NCBI GenBank assembly: GCA_022836615.1
Contig: MU405249.1
Span: forward strand, 124,001 to 188,000
Source: Annulohypoxylon bovei var. microspora
Taxonomy: Eukaryota; Ascomycota; Sordariomycetes; Xylariales; Hypoxylaceae
Length of the DNA: 64,000 nt
Direction: 5' to 3'
Shown: in pieces, positions 48,383-57,785 of the stretch
Layout: each line of letters begins with the position of its first letter
Position numbering within the stretch: position 1 is the first letter of the stretch
Position numbers and translations under genes: made by a program
The notes under the pieces: generated by a model
The model's database searches: none
Told to the model about the DNA's origin: nothing
Seen by the model: only the letters and a program-made list of their open reading frames with translations

Positions 48383-50437
48383 ATGGATCTGCTCACCCAA
48401 CAAGATCATCATGTCGATACAACGCTCCAATCTCTGCAAATGGCTATTGCCAGACACTTTCCTCTTCTCCGAGACCGTGAGATCCGGCTAATCAATGTCC
48501 AGCCTGGGGAATTCTCCGATAGCCTCTGCCTCCGGTTATATCATGCCATCCTTGGAGAGGTTACCTCCCCTGCCTTCGAGGCCTTGTCGTACGTTTGGGG
48601 ATCTCCAACCGAGCCTGTCAAAGTAGTCGTGGAAGTCGTATCGCCGGATTCCACACTCATCAAGGATGAATTTCTTATCAGCCGGAACCTGGCAACGGCT
48701 CTGCGATGCCTGCGTTATGTTGACGTGCCGAGGGCAATCTGGGCCGACGCGATCTGTATAAACCAGGAGGACTATGAAGAGCGGGCGAAGCAGGTTTTGA
48801 TGATGGGTGACATCTACCACCTCGCTCAGAAAGTTGTTGCTTTCCTTGGTCCGGAGCAGGAGGACAGCGATATCGCGTTCGAAGTCATCGAGCAAATTGG
48901 AGGCACAGTTGACGTAGACTTCGGCTCTGGCATCGTGAGGCCTTCGTCTAGTGACTCTGTTGAGCCCGAGTGGGCTGATATGAAACAAGAACTCCGCCTT
49001 AATGAGCGAGAGATTATGTCTATATATCACCTCATACGTTGTGAATGGTTCGAGAGGCTCTGGATCCGGCAGGAAATCGGTCTCGGTGAACGTGAAGGAG
49101 TGCTCCAATGTGGTCACAAGCAAATCCGGTGGCGATTATTCTGCAAGGCAATATTCGTTATTTCTCGGAAGCCCATGGTAGCCGATAGGTTCAACCCAGC
49201 GCAATGGCGGATGTTCCGAGAATGCCTCGGCCAGGCCGATACCGTCGCGCTCTACTCAAAAAGGAGATTCCGTTTCTCTAACCTCCGCCGACAGATCAGG
49301 GCATCCAAGTGCTCCGACCAGCGAGACCGGATATACGGCATCATGGGCCAGCTTCGCGAGATAGGGTCTATCAGTTTCGTGCCGGACTACTCTAAGAGCG
49401 TCGTCGAGGTTTATACGGACGCGACTAGGAAGTACATCGAGCACTTCGACAAGCTCGAAATTTTAAGCCAGTGCGAGTTACGTACACCCGGTTCTTCTCT
49501 CGATCTACCAAGTTGGGTTCCGGATTGGTCCAGCTATATGTTGTCGTCACAAGTCCACGCATTACTACCTCCAATTTTCGATATCTTACCCGCTGTTGCT
49601 AGTATCGATGACCGTCTCCTCCGAGCGCACGGTATTCGTTGTGATACCGTCTCTCATGTCTTGCACATATATGAGCCGCAACCCGATGCCAGTCCCACCG
49701 AAATCGCTCAAGCGCTGCAGAAGCTGCTGTCTGAGGCTGAAAATAAGGTAGTGCTTTATGATGCTCGCGGATCCCACGAATACATCTTGGAAGCCTATAC
49801 CCGCGCGCTCTGGGTTGGCAATTTCGGTGATCGATGGTTTCCGCCTGCATCCCACGAACCATTCTACAACGACTGCCTCTCCTTAGTACGTGCTCTTATC
49901 AATACCAACTCGGAAGAACAACTTTATTTGCAACGAGAGAACTCGGAGGTATGCCTCAACCGCGCGCACGATGCTTGTATTAGCCGCGCTCTCTTCATAA
50001 CCAAGGACGGCCATATCGGTCTCGCCCCAGCCTCAATTGCCGCAGGGGATGAATTATGCCTTGTTTTTAGCTACTCCAAACCTATAGCGTTGCGTCCAGT
50101 CTCCAAGGTACTGGATGATCAAAATCCGACATATAAGGTTGTAGGCGAGTGCTATCTAGATGGCATGATGCTTGGCGAGGCTCTTCTCGGCGAGCTACCG
50201 AGACACCTCCGTAGGCTTCTAGGCGCAGACAGCTTGGCAAAGCCGGGAAGTGCGGGCTTTATTGACATCGGGACACACGCCGTTTCTCAAGACGACCCAA
50301 GAATCGAGCCTTTTCTAGCTGGGTTAGTAGAGAAGGGACTCTTGTCGGATCCTTCGATGGAAGAACTCGAGAAAAAGGGGGCCCTTGATGTTTTGGTTAA
50401 GGCCGGCTATCCTTTGCAGATTTTTAATTTAGTTTAA
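48383..50437 (+). CDS. Heterokaryon-incompatibility (HET) domain protein 1
   Basis: This single-exon gene encodes 684 residues from the ATG at 48383 in a good context (CCATGG); the frame extends nine bases upstream without ATG. The HET domain blocks are clear: FEALSYVWGSP (65-75), ISRNLATALRCLR, IWADAICINQEDYEERAKQV (119-138), then IYHLAQKVVAFLG. HET domains are distantly TIR-like and trigger regulated cell death when non-self partners fuse or when NLR-like sensors are engaged. The C-terminal 300 residues contain DLPSWVPDWS and a conserved tail seen in many HET proteins (LCLVFSYSKPIALRPV, VVGECYLDGMMLGEAL). There is no NACHT or repeat domain, so it is a stand-alone HET type. It faces a second HET gene 10 kb downstream on the opposite strand. 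Confidence 0.92.
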   Translation: MDLLTQQDHHVDTTLQSLQMAIARHFPLLRDREIRLINVQPGEFSDSLCLRLYHAILGEVTSPAFEALSYVWGSPTEPVKVVVEVVSPDSTLIKDEFLISRNLATALRCLRYVDVPRAIWADAICINQEDYEERAKQVLMMGDIYHLAQKVVAFLGPEQEDSDIAFEVIEQIGGTVDVDFGSGIVRPSSSDSVEPEWADMKQELRLNEREIMSIYHLIRCEWFERLWIRQEIGLGEREGVLQCGHKQIRWRLFCKAIFVISRKPMVADRFNPAQWRMFRECLGQADTVALYSKRRFRFSNLRRQIRASKCSDQRDRIYGIMGQLREIGSISFVPDYSKSVVEVYTDATRKYIEHFDKLEILSQCELRTPGSSLDLPSWVPDWSSYMLSSQVHALLPPIFDILPAVASIDDRLLRAHGIRCDTVSHVLHIYEPQPDASPTEIAQALQKLLSEAENKVVLYDARGSHEYILEAYTRALWVGNFGDRWFPPASHEPFYNDCLSLVRALINTNSEEQLYLQRENSEVCLNRAHDACISRALFITKDGHIGLAPASIAAGDELCLVFSYSKPIALRPVSKVLDDQNPTYKVVGECYLDGMMLGEALLGELPRHLRRLLGADSLAKPGSAGFIDIGTHAVSQDDPRIEPFLAGLVEKGLLSDPSMEELEKKGALDVLVKAGYPLQIFNLV

Positions 50438-50791
50438 AGTTTAGGTATGCAGTATTCCTGGTTATTGGATAACATGATGTGGTCCTAATGAGTCCATGAA
50501 TAACCACTAAAAAGAAATGGCTTACATAATCAAGAAAAAGGGGTTGCCTTCGGATACAAAAAATAAATGTATTAGGTATGAGTCCTACCCCTATCTCTCA
50601 AACAATCAAAACCACCGATTTAACTCCTTAATTATCCAGACACAATCTGATATCACCATCCATATCATCCATCATAAATCCCTAATCCAAATCCACATCC
50701 CTCTTACTAGCATGCATGAGACTAAACATTGCCCTTCACGTTTCCTTCTTCACTAGGTAATTACCTACCTAGGTACCTAGGTAGTCAATCC

Positions 50792-51757
50792 TTAATACCC
50801 AGAAGGTCTACGGCCACCCCGCCCCGGGACCTCCCGAACCACATATCGGATCGGGCTATAGCTCCTGCCGCCGGCCCGAGGCCCTACCGTTACGGTCTCT
50901 AAGCGTCGCCACAGCGGCCCCATGCCCTCCTCGCCCTCCTCGCCCGCCCTTCGCACATGTACGCGGGACGGGGGAGGGTACGCGAGCCCGTCGTCGCCGC
51001 CGCCTACGCCGGAGTACCCACGGTTCGCGGCCGACGCGCTGGCGCGGTGCCGCGGTGCTGTTGGGGGGATGGTGGCGCGCGTCCCGGGCTGCGTGCCTGT
51101 GCCGTAGGCCCGGTTCGCTCCGGATCCTGAGGCCCGGCCTTGCGGGCTGTACATTAAGGGGTAGGTCCGGGAGCGGGGTGGTGGGGAGCGTGGGCTGGAC
51201 GTAGAGGGCTCGTAGGGTGATCCGGGTACTAGAGGTCGATGGTGTGGACCGGACGGGGGCGGCGGACCGTATGGGCTAAACCACCGGTATGCCGAGGGCT
51301 GGTGTTGCGAATGAGGTACGGGAGGGTAGAGCGAACCTGCCGGAGAAGGTCGGTGTTGGGGTGTAGAATACTGCTGGCGCGAACCAGCGGTGGAAGGCGG
51401 ATGGTACGAGCCAGACGGCTGGTGATGCGGACTGTACGTGGAGGGCTGGTCGTGTATGCTGCCCGGGGAAGGCCGATGGCGCGATCTTGGTCGCGCGGGC
51501 CTGTAGTCGTTGTATTGCGCAATCCTGTCGCGCCAACTGTCCGAATGTATCCCCTGGGGGTGGCGGTCCCGCATTAGGTCCGACGCCCGAACGTACGAGC
51601 CTGATCGGCGGGTGCTGCCGTATGGGACAGGCGAGTGGGACTCATACGAAGCTTCCGAGGATGTCTCGGAGTCGTTGACCAGCGTGGTGCCGCTGAGGTT
51701 AATCGTCCCGTCGTAAATCGGGCTGCGATTCCGCTCCTGCCAAGTCATTGTCGGCAT
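50792..51757 (-). CDS. Pro/Ser/Tyr-rich disordered protein, paralog A
   Basis: This intronless frame of 321 residues starts at the ATG at 51757. The composition is dominated by Pro, Ser, His, Arg and Tyr with recurring HHRPSPGS, QHRPSPAGS and PYGPPPPSG motifs, so it is probably disordered. There is no signal peptide, membrane segment or known domain. The C-terminus (YSPIRYVVREVPGRGGRRPSGY) resembles the end of the neighbour at 52665-53462 (RSRIVSYRDFPGRRSSGR). Flanking DNA is also similar, so the two arose by tandem duplication. The 354 bp between this gene and HET protein 1 hold no gene. Confidence 0.65.
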   Translation of the reverse strand: MPTMTWQERNRSPIYDGTINLSGTTLVNDSETSSEASYESHSPVPYGSTRRSGSYVRASDLMRDRHPQGIHSDSWRDRIAQYNDYRPARPRSRHRPSPGSIHDQPSTYSPHHQPSGSYHPPSTAGSRQQYSTPQHRPSPAGSLYPPVPHSQHQPSAYRWFSPYGPPPPSGPHHRPLVPGSPYEPSTSSPRSPPPRSRTYPLMYSPQGRASGSGANRAYGTGTQPGTRATIPPTAPRHRASASAANRGYSGVGGGDDGLAYPPPSRVHVRRAGEEGEEGMGPLWRRLETVTVGPRAGGRSYSPIRYVVREVPGRGGRRPSGY

Positions 51758-52664
51758 TTTGGCTTCAGTTGTGTTCGGGTTGTATTCTGAGGAAATTGAG
51801 GTTGCTAACTAAGTGTTGGTTAATTTCTGGTTGGTAAATAACTTGACCGTTTACTCTAGGTTTGATATCGAGATGGAATAGAACTTTGGGAATAAAATAA
51901 CTAGCTGGTTTAACTATATGGGAAACGAAGTTCTTGCAAAGCTCCCTCTCAGTCACTAATTAGACAGCAGTGAATCACTCCAGATGATGCGGTGATCTGG
52001 AATACTGATTATTGTAGTCTAAGTCAGATGCAATTTTACTTCCAGTTCACAGAGTTCTACCTAGGTATAGGTAGAAATTTTTCAGTGAGTCGATAACATT
52101 ACTATTGACTATTCTTATCATACGAATGTTGCTCCCTAGGTATATTAACCATGATTCAGGGCTTCCACCGAGTCAAGCAAGTCAAATATCTATCTACGTC
52201 AAGCTTTCCGTATCTCCTACTTAGGTACCTACTCAGCAATATTCCCAACTTAGATTGCTCAATTATCGGATGAAAACAAGGATACCTTATATACCCCTTT
52301 CCCCAGCCCGTGCATCGCGAACATCGTCGTCGACCATCAGCCTATCTGACTACGGCCACTTGTTTAACTACTTAGGTAACCTTTCGATGCAAGCTAAATT
52401 GATTTAGAATAAAAGGAACTACCTAATAATAAAAGCAGTGGTATGTATAAGGAAAGATGCCTTCATATTATTATGAAATGGAATCTAGTATTCCCAACAA
52501 AGTCATCTTATCATTTTAAAAAAAACTCTATTAAATGTTAAAAAAATGTCGACCAAACCCCTTAATTACCTAATCCACTTGCATTCTGATATTATTCACC
52601 ACAAATCCCCGACCCTCTTGTCAGCATAACAATAAATCCAATCATTCTTCACCACGTCTCCTTC
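51758..52664. other. Intergenic between the two paralogs
   Basis: The first 200 bp (about 51790-51960) resemble the region upstream of paralog B at about 53640-53800, sharing phrases such as AGATGGAATAGAACTTTGGG against AGGTGGAATAGAACTATGGG and GGAAACGAAG. These are presumably duplicated promoter and leader sequences. No other gene is seen. Confidence 0.6.
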
Positions 52665-53462
52665 TCAACGCCCAGAAGATCGCCGTCCGGGGAAATCTCT
52701 ATACGAAACGATTCTGCTTCGGGCTCCACGCGGTGCCGCGTGGCCATGTGCGGGATAGCCCTCGGAGTCGGAGCTCGAGCTCGAAATCAGCGAGGGGCAC
52801 GAGTCCGAGTCCGAGTCGCTGTAGTAGGCCGGCCCTCCGCGCGGAACTATTCGGTAGGGGTCGTTGTGCGCGCCGGACCCGCCGGTCTGCTGGTCGCGGG
52901 GCATGTAGTAGGGGTCTGAGAAGGTGCCTGTCCCGTGGGCCCAGGGCACGCGCGATCCCTGCGGCTGGCTGTGCGGGCCGGATGTCGAGGGGCGGCGATG
53001 GGGGGGAGGCGGTGCAGGACGGTGGTGCGAGCCAGGCGTTAACGAGTGGTGGTTGGAGGGCTGGTAGTGCGGACTAGGTCTGGAAGGTGGATAGGGCGAG
53101 CGAGGCATCGGAGGTCCATAATGTGTAGAGGGCGGGTACGGTGAGCGAGGCTCCGGGGGCCCATAGTGGGAACCAGGCCGAGGTTGCGAACTTGACGCAG
53201 AGGATCGATAGGACCGAGCTGAGCCCCGCGGGTCTGGATGCTCCCTTTGGCGCCCAGCAGACGAAGGCGGTGGTCCCTGGGGATGTCGGTGCATACTTTG
53301 CCTCGATGGCTGGTACGACGAGCTTGATCCGTAGGCACTGCCGTGGGCTTGGGGATACGAAGCCGGCGCATCGGATACATCGAAGTATTCTGGTATCGGG
53401 GTGCCGCCGGGGCTCTCCGTCCCCTGGTACATATAGCCGGGGTTTTGTCTCTGAGAACCCAT
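52665..53462 (-). CDS. Pro/Ser/Tyr-rich disordered protein, paralog B
   Basis: This intronless frame of 265 residues starts at the ATG at 53462. It is rich in Pro, Ser, His, Tyr and Gly, with near-identical repeats (THYGPPMPRSPYPPS and SHYGPPEPRSPYPPS) and HHRPAPPPPHRRPS. An acidic Ser/Asp patch (YYSDSDSDSCPSLISSSSSDSE) precedes the basic tail. No known domain is seen. It is homologous to paralog A in layout, C-terminal tail and upstream DNA, but the protein body has diverged strongly, as disordered proteins do. Its function is unknown. Confidence 0.65.
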   Translation of the reverse strand: MGSQRQNPGYMYQGTESPGGTPIPEYFDVSDAPASYPQAHGSAYGSSSSYQPSRQSMHRHPQGPPPSSAGRQREHPDPRGSARSYRSSASSSQPRPGSHYGPPEPRSPYPPSTHYGPPMPRSPYPPSRPSPHYQPSNHHSLTPGSHHRPAPPPPHRRPSTSGPHSQPQGSRVPWAHGTGTFSDPYYMPRDQQTGGSGAHNDPYRIVPRGGPAYYSDSDSDSCPSLISSSSSDSEGYPAHGHAAPRGARSRIVSYRDFPGRRSSGR

Positions 53463-54145
53463 CTTGAGATTTCTAGCTTTAGCCGTGGTCAGACTATGTC
53501 GTAAGATAGGTACAAGATTGTGGGTGCTAGAAGTTTTTCCAAGTTAAACTAAGATCAAGAGGAGATCACCAGAACTCTCGATTAAACCTGTAGTGGATTT
53601 TCTTGTCGTTCTGTTTTGTTCTTGCGAGAGTTGAGGAGGCTATTAGCTGGGTGTTGGTTTATGGTAGGTGAAGAACTTGGCCCTTTATCCTGAGGATGGT
53701 GTCAAGGTGGAATAGAACTATGGGGGTGGAATGGTTGGTTCATATAGGAAACGAAGCTCTTGAAAAGCCCCTGCTTGCTCACTAGATATTGTATAAGTTG
53801 AACGATGGTGATTCACCATAACTAGTAGGTCAGATGTAGTTGTGTCGATCCATACTATTCTTCACGTAAATCTTCTTCAGTCATTCGATAATATTGTTAT
53901 TGACTATTTGCATGATACAAGTCTCGCATTAGAAGCAGTAGTTGTTATACCTTATATCAATCATGATTCACTATAGATAAAATTAATAGTCTCTTCGAAG
54001 TCATTTTATTTGTAAAAGAAAATTGTCATTAAATGAATTGCGTATTATTATGACAACCACTTTCCAGCTTATCAAAGTGACAGCCGCCTCTACGGCTACT
54101 AAAGATTAAGGGGCGAAAAGAGCTATAATGAAAAAAAAAATTTTG
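53463..54145. other. Intergenic, upstream of paralog B
   Basis: This contains the duplicated promoter-like segment at about 53640-53800. No gene is seen. Confidence 0.55.
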
Positions 54146-54153
54146 AAAAAAAA
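54146..54153 (-). terminator. Pol III T-run after the 5S rRNA gene
   Basis: Eight consecutive T residues on the minus strand start five bases after the 5S 3' end. A second run of ten lies at 54131-54140. Confidence 0.75.
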
Positions 54154-54157
54154 GTAA

Positions 54158-54276
54158 ACGTACAACACCAGGTATTCGCTGGTCGTCACCGACCCAACTA
54201 CTGATCCGGCGGTATCTGGTTTATCAAGGGGAGAGCGGACGGGATCCCGAGTTCTCCAGATCCTATGGTCGTACGT
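54158..54276 (-). rRNA. 5S ribosomal RNA
   Basis: On the minus strand a 119-nt segment starts ACGTACGACCATAGGATC and ends CTGGTGTTGTACGT. Helix I pairs ACGTACGAC with GTTGTACGT. Helix II pairs ATCTGG (16-21) with CCAGAT (58-63). The conserved fungal block ATCAGTAGTTGGGT and the helix IV hairpin GGTCGGTGACGACC are present, as is AGCGAATACC. A T8 terminator follows. Dispersed single 5S genes, outside the rDNA array, are normal in Pezizomycotina. Intact pairing suggests a functional gene, although some bases differ from the fungal form I remember. Confidence 0.88.
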
Positions 54277-55042
54277 GATGTTTCTAGGTCATATTACTGT
54301 TTATATACTACAACTCAATTGTCATGAAAAAAGGTGACTGGAGCAATCATAAAGGGGGGCTACATCTTTCAATTCGGGTTTTCAAATCGTACGTGAATAT
54401 AATTCTAAATCATAAGACTCAATTAATAGAGAATCTCTATCCGTCTCGTCTTAAGATATAATCTATGCTTTTCATGGTTCACCAGCTTTCCAAAGTGAGT
54501 CGACAACATTCAGTAGTTAAGTGGTAGTATCTGTAGATACCTTGCTCATGCAAAGGCTTAAACGACAACAAAACATACCCACATCTTAAAAAAATCGATT
54601 GTAGAGGACATTTGGCATTGATATTATAGCGCGGACCTAACTAAACTACCTAGTAGGAGTTAAGTAGGTCAAAAATACCATGACATTTATGGACATCGCT
54701 TAGGGAAATGGGGTTTAAGATAGTAGAAGAATTAAAACATTGCTTCTCAACAATTCCATTAGGAATTGTTCAAGTGAGGCAAGCTAATGTACTAGGTATG
54801 TACATGTCATAAAACAAGCTCTGATATCCGAAAGCCAATTCCTCGTCGTCTCATCTCCTCGTCATCTCAAAACGCCTCGAGCGGGATATCTTAATAGCAT
54901 GCGAAATCCGGTGAACTCCAATTCTGATGCGATTATGAATACAATAAACACGTCTTCTTCTTCTCGTACCCCACCAATCACTAAACACGTGAATCCCATC
55001 ATTCTAAGTCATAGAGTGTAGTTGTCGAGCCCTTTTCATTGC
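54277..55042. other. Intergenic between 5S and the zinc-ribbon gene
   Basis: No gene or repeat is recognised in this stretch. Confidence 0.55.
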
Positions 55043-55469
55043 TTAGCCATACCTCATAGGCGCTTGGCCTTGAGGTGGCGCTTGACCCCATCCTTGAGGC
55101 GGGCCGCCTTGTTGTGGTTGTGGAGGTTGGTTCTGCATCGGTATATCGCCTCCCTCTCCTCCTCGTTTCATGGCCTGGACATCTGGTCTGTTCTCTACTG
55201 GTTGCGCAAAGTTGCAGATGTGGCAGATAACATCTTGGTAGCCGTGGATAGAAAGCGGGATGACAGGCTATGTCGTGTTAGCATCTAAACTCCCCATGGA
55301 TTCCGACCGCGAAAACAAAACTTACAACGAAGCAGAAAGTGAACCACGGATTGCTCTTGATGACATGTCCGGCCCAGTTTCCGCAATTATGGCATTGGCA
55401 TGTGACGCCCTCGTAGCCTTCGATTTCCTTGCGGAAGGTATGCTCGCCACAGGTAAATATTAGACACAT
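55043..55469 (-). CDS. Small zinc-ribbon protein
   Basis: Two exons (55469-55326 and 55267-55043, intron 58 bp, GTAAGT...CATAG, phase 0) encode 122 residues. Two CxxC pairs are visible, CHNC (26-29) and CHIC (63-66), spaced to form one zinc ribbon; extra Cys occur at 7 and 24. Between them lies a short hydrophobic stretch (WFTFCFVPVIPLSIHG). The tail is Gln/Pro/Gly-rich (NQPPQPQQGGPPQGWGQ). This is the layout of a small conserved ascomycete zinc-ribbon family of unknown function. The start is fixed by MCLIFTCGEHTF, which is typical of that family's N-terminus as I know it. Confidence 0.85.
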
Positions 55470-56100
55470 CGTGGCCGATTTGAGTTATGCGATAAATAAT
55501 AATTAGTAGCGTTGTGTTGTTTGCGCCAATCAAAGCGGTCAAATAATGAAGTCTATCTGCGCACGATGATAATCGGTAACGGAATAATCGGTGTTTACGA
55601 CCGAAACAATCGCAGATGTAGATGATATTATAATACAGAAACTGAGTCGCAAAATATGAGAGAAACGTATGTGAACGAGATTATGTCTTTGTCCATGCTG
55701 TCGATAGTTAAAGTACCTACTAGGTAGTTTCACTTGGGCGTCCGAGATGCGCGTCACTGGGGGCTGTGCTGAACGTGGCCTGCGTGGCCAAGACAATTAT
55801 TGTAGCTCAAGAAGCTCGGCGAACAATTTTAACCAATGACGTACTCTCAAAGCTATTAGTCCCAGCGCCTGGGCATTATCGATAACGGCTGATCGGGTGA
55901 CACTAGTGCCTCATTAGAAAAAATACCTATGGGTAGGGGTACTTAGGTACTCCATTGATTAAAAGTTACAATGACATAGAATTTACAATTCTACGACTCT
56001 AAACCGTAACCCATCAACCAGCTCAAGACTGTATCAAGGAGCATGAACGACAGCTAAAATCCTAACCAGGGCTCGTAATGAGCTCCATCCCCCAAACAAA
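55470..56100. other. Divergent intergenic region
   Basis: This is shared upstream DNA of the zinc-ribbon gene (minus) and rpp1 (plus). No other gene is seen. Confidence 0.6.
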
Positions 56101-57081
56101 ATGCTCTACGACCTCAACATCACCTGGTCGCCCTCGACCAGCGCCTCCGAGCTCGAGCGAACTCTGCGATTCAGCTCGCAACTCGGCTACAACGTCGTCG
56201 CCCTAAACCACACCCTCGACGCGCCGCTACCCTCGCAGATCACCAACCCGCTCCCCAAATTCCCCGCCCAGACCATACCTCCGAACCCCTCGCCCTCAAA
56301 CCCTCCGCAGAGCGAACCCCGCCCCCAGCGCATCCCCACCGTGCTCCGGCGCCTAACCGTCAACCTCACGGACCCCTCGCAGAACCCGCAGCTGGCGAAG
56401 GCGGCCCAGGCCTACGACATCGTGGCGCTGCGCCCGCAGACGGAGAAGGCGTTCCAGGCGGCGTGCCTGACGGCCAGCGCCGCCGAGGTGTCCGTCATCT
56501 CGCTCGACCTGGCCGCGCGCCTGCCCTTCTACCTGCGCCCGAAGCCGTGCATGGCCGCCGTCGCCCGCGGCCTGCGCTTCGAGGTCTGCTACGGGCGCGC
56601 GCTGGCCCCCGGCGCCGACGCGCGCGCCCGGGCGAATTTCATCGGCAATGTCGCGCAGCTCGTGCGCGCGACGCGCGGGAGGGGGTTGCTGGTTAGTAGC
56701 GAGGCGGGCGATGCGCTGGGGCTGCGGGGCCCGGCTGATGTGGTGAATCTGCTGGCTGTGTGGGGATTGCCGACGGAGAGGGGCATGGAGGCGCTGGGGG
56801 CGAATCCGAGGGGGGTTGTGGTGAATGAGGGGATTAAGCGGAGCGGGTTTAGGGGCGTCGTGGATATTGTTGGGGTGGCGGAGAGGCCTGAGGGGGAACA
56901 GGAGAAGGCGGGCGAGAAACAGAAAGAGGCGAAGGATAACAAGAGGAAGAATGTGGAAAGAGACAACGCTGGAGGGGGTGAAGGAGGGGACCAGCCTATG
57001 AGCAAGAGACAGGCTAAGAAACTCAAGGCTGCGCTGAGGCAGAAGGAGATCGAAGGAAAGGGTGCTCCTCCTCGACAATAG
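56101..57081 (+). CDS. rpp1: RNase P/MRP protein subunit p30 (Rpp1)
   Basis: This single-exon gene encodes 326 residues from the ATG at 56101. It begins MLYDLNITW, the typical p30 N-terminus, followed by LGYNVVALNHTL and the linker IPTVLRRLTV. The middle contains YDIVALRPQTEKAFQAAC, VSVISLDLAARLPFYLRPKP and GLRFEVCYG. Later segments are ISSEA-like VSSEAGDALGLRGPADVVNL and LGANPRGVVVNEGIKR. These are the strands of the p30 TIM barrel. The protein is a core subunit of nuclear RNase P and RNase MRP, which mature tRNA 5' ends and pre-rRNA. The C-terminal 60 residues are a Lys/Glu-rich tail (KRQAKKLKAALRQKE), probably for RNA binding or nucleolar targeting. GC content is high through the middle of the gene. 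Confidence 0.93.
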   Translation: MLYDLNITWSPSTSASELERTLRFSSQLGYNVVALNHTLDAPLPSQITNPLPKFPAQTIPPNPSPSNPPQSEPRPQRIPTVLRRLTVNLTDPSQNPQLAKAAQAYDIVALRPQTEKAFQAACLTASAAEVSVISLDLAARLPFYLRPKPCMAAVARGLRFEVCYGRALAPGADARARANFIGNVAQLVRATRGRGLLVSSEAGDALGLRGPADVVNLLAVWGLPTERGMEALGANPRGVVVNEGIKRSGFRGVVDIVGVAERPEGEQEKAGEKQKEAKDNKRKNVERDNAGGGEGGDQPMSKRQAKKLKAALRQKEIEGKGAPPRQ

Positions 57082-57785
57082 GAAAAAAGGGTTATTACCT
57101 AGGTATCCTAGGTGAGATTTGCATGCGGTGATGGCGTTTGGTTTAGAAAAGGCTGGTCATCTGAAGATACCCTCAAAATAGAATGTTTCTCGCTTCCGCT
57201 ACCCCTGGGCCGATCACTTGACCGTTCCCTCACTCACTCATTTTTAGACACTAATGGCATAGCAAAGGGACGAGTTAATCAAGGCCAGCCTCGACCCAAG
57301 TTTTTTTTTTTACTCGGTTTATTTTTCCGTCGAGATTTCGAGAAGCGAAAAGAAGGCTATGTACACTTTATTTGGTTTATATTGCAATGCTCCTGGCAGC
57401 GTTCCGTGTTAAGCGTAAATCCCGGTTCGGCCTTTCTTCCTCTCCACCTAAATAACAACAACCAAGAACCGGGTTACTAAAGCCACGACACCTACTATAA
57501 ATGTATGGATATGTATATGTATATATGCGTTCCGAAAGAGAGAAGAAAAATACGGGAAAATAAGGGAAGAAAGGAATACTACAGATTGCGTGGTGATGTG
57601 GTGCGTGGTGTGTATGAGGGTGAATAATTAATGTTACAGCTCGAAAACCGACGACCAACACGGGGTATTTCCCTCTCTTCTCTTCTCTTTCCTCGCCATC
57701 TCCCGCCCTGTCTATACCACACCGCCTCGCCGAGCTAGCCCTCAATTCTCCTTACTCCCATCTCAGGTCTCGAGCCTTGAAAAGC
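57082..57785. other. Intergenic between convergent genes
   Basis: This is the 3' flank of rpp1 and of the secreted Ala/Ser-rich protein gene. It includes a T10 run near 57301 and TATGTATATG-type repeats near 57500. No gene is seen. Confidence 0.55.
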
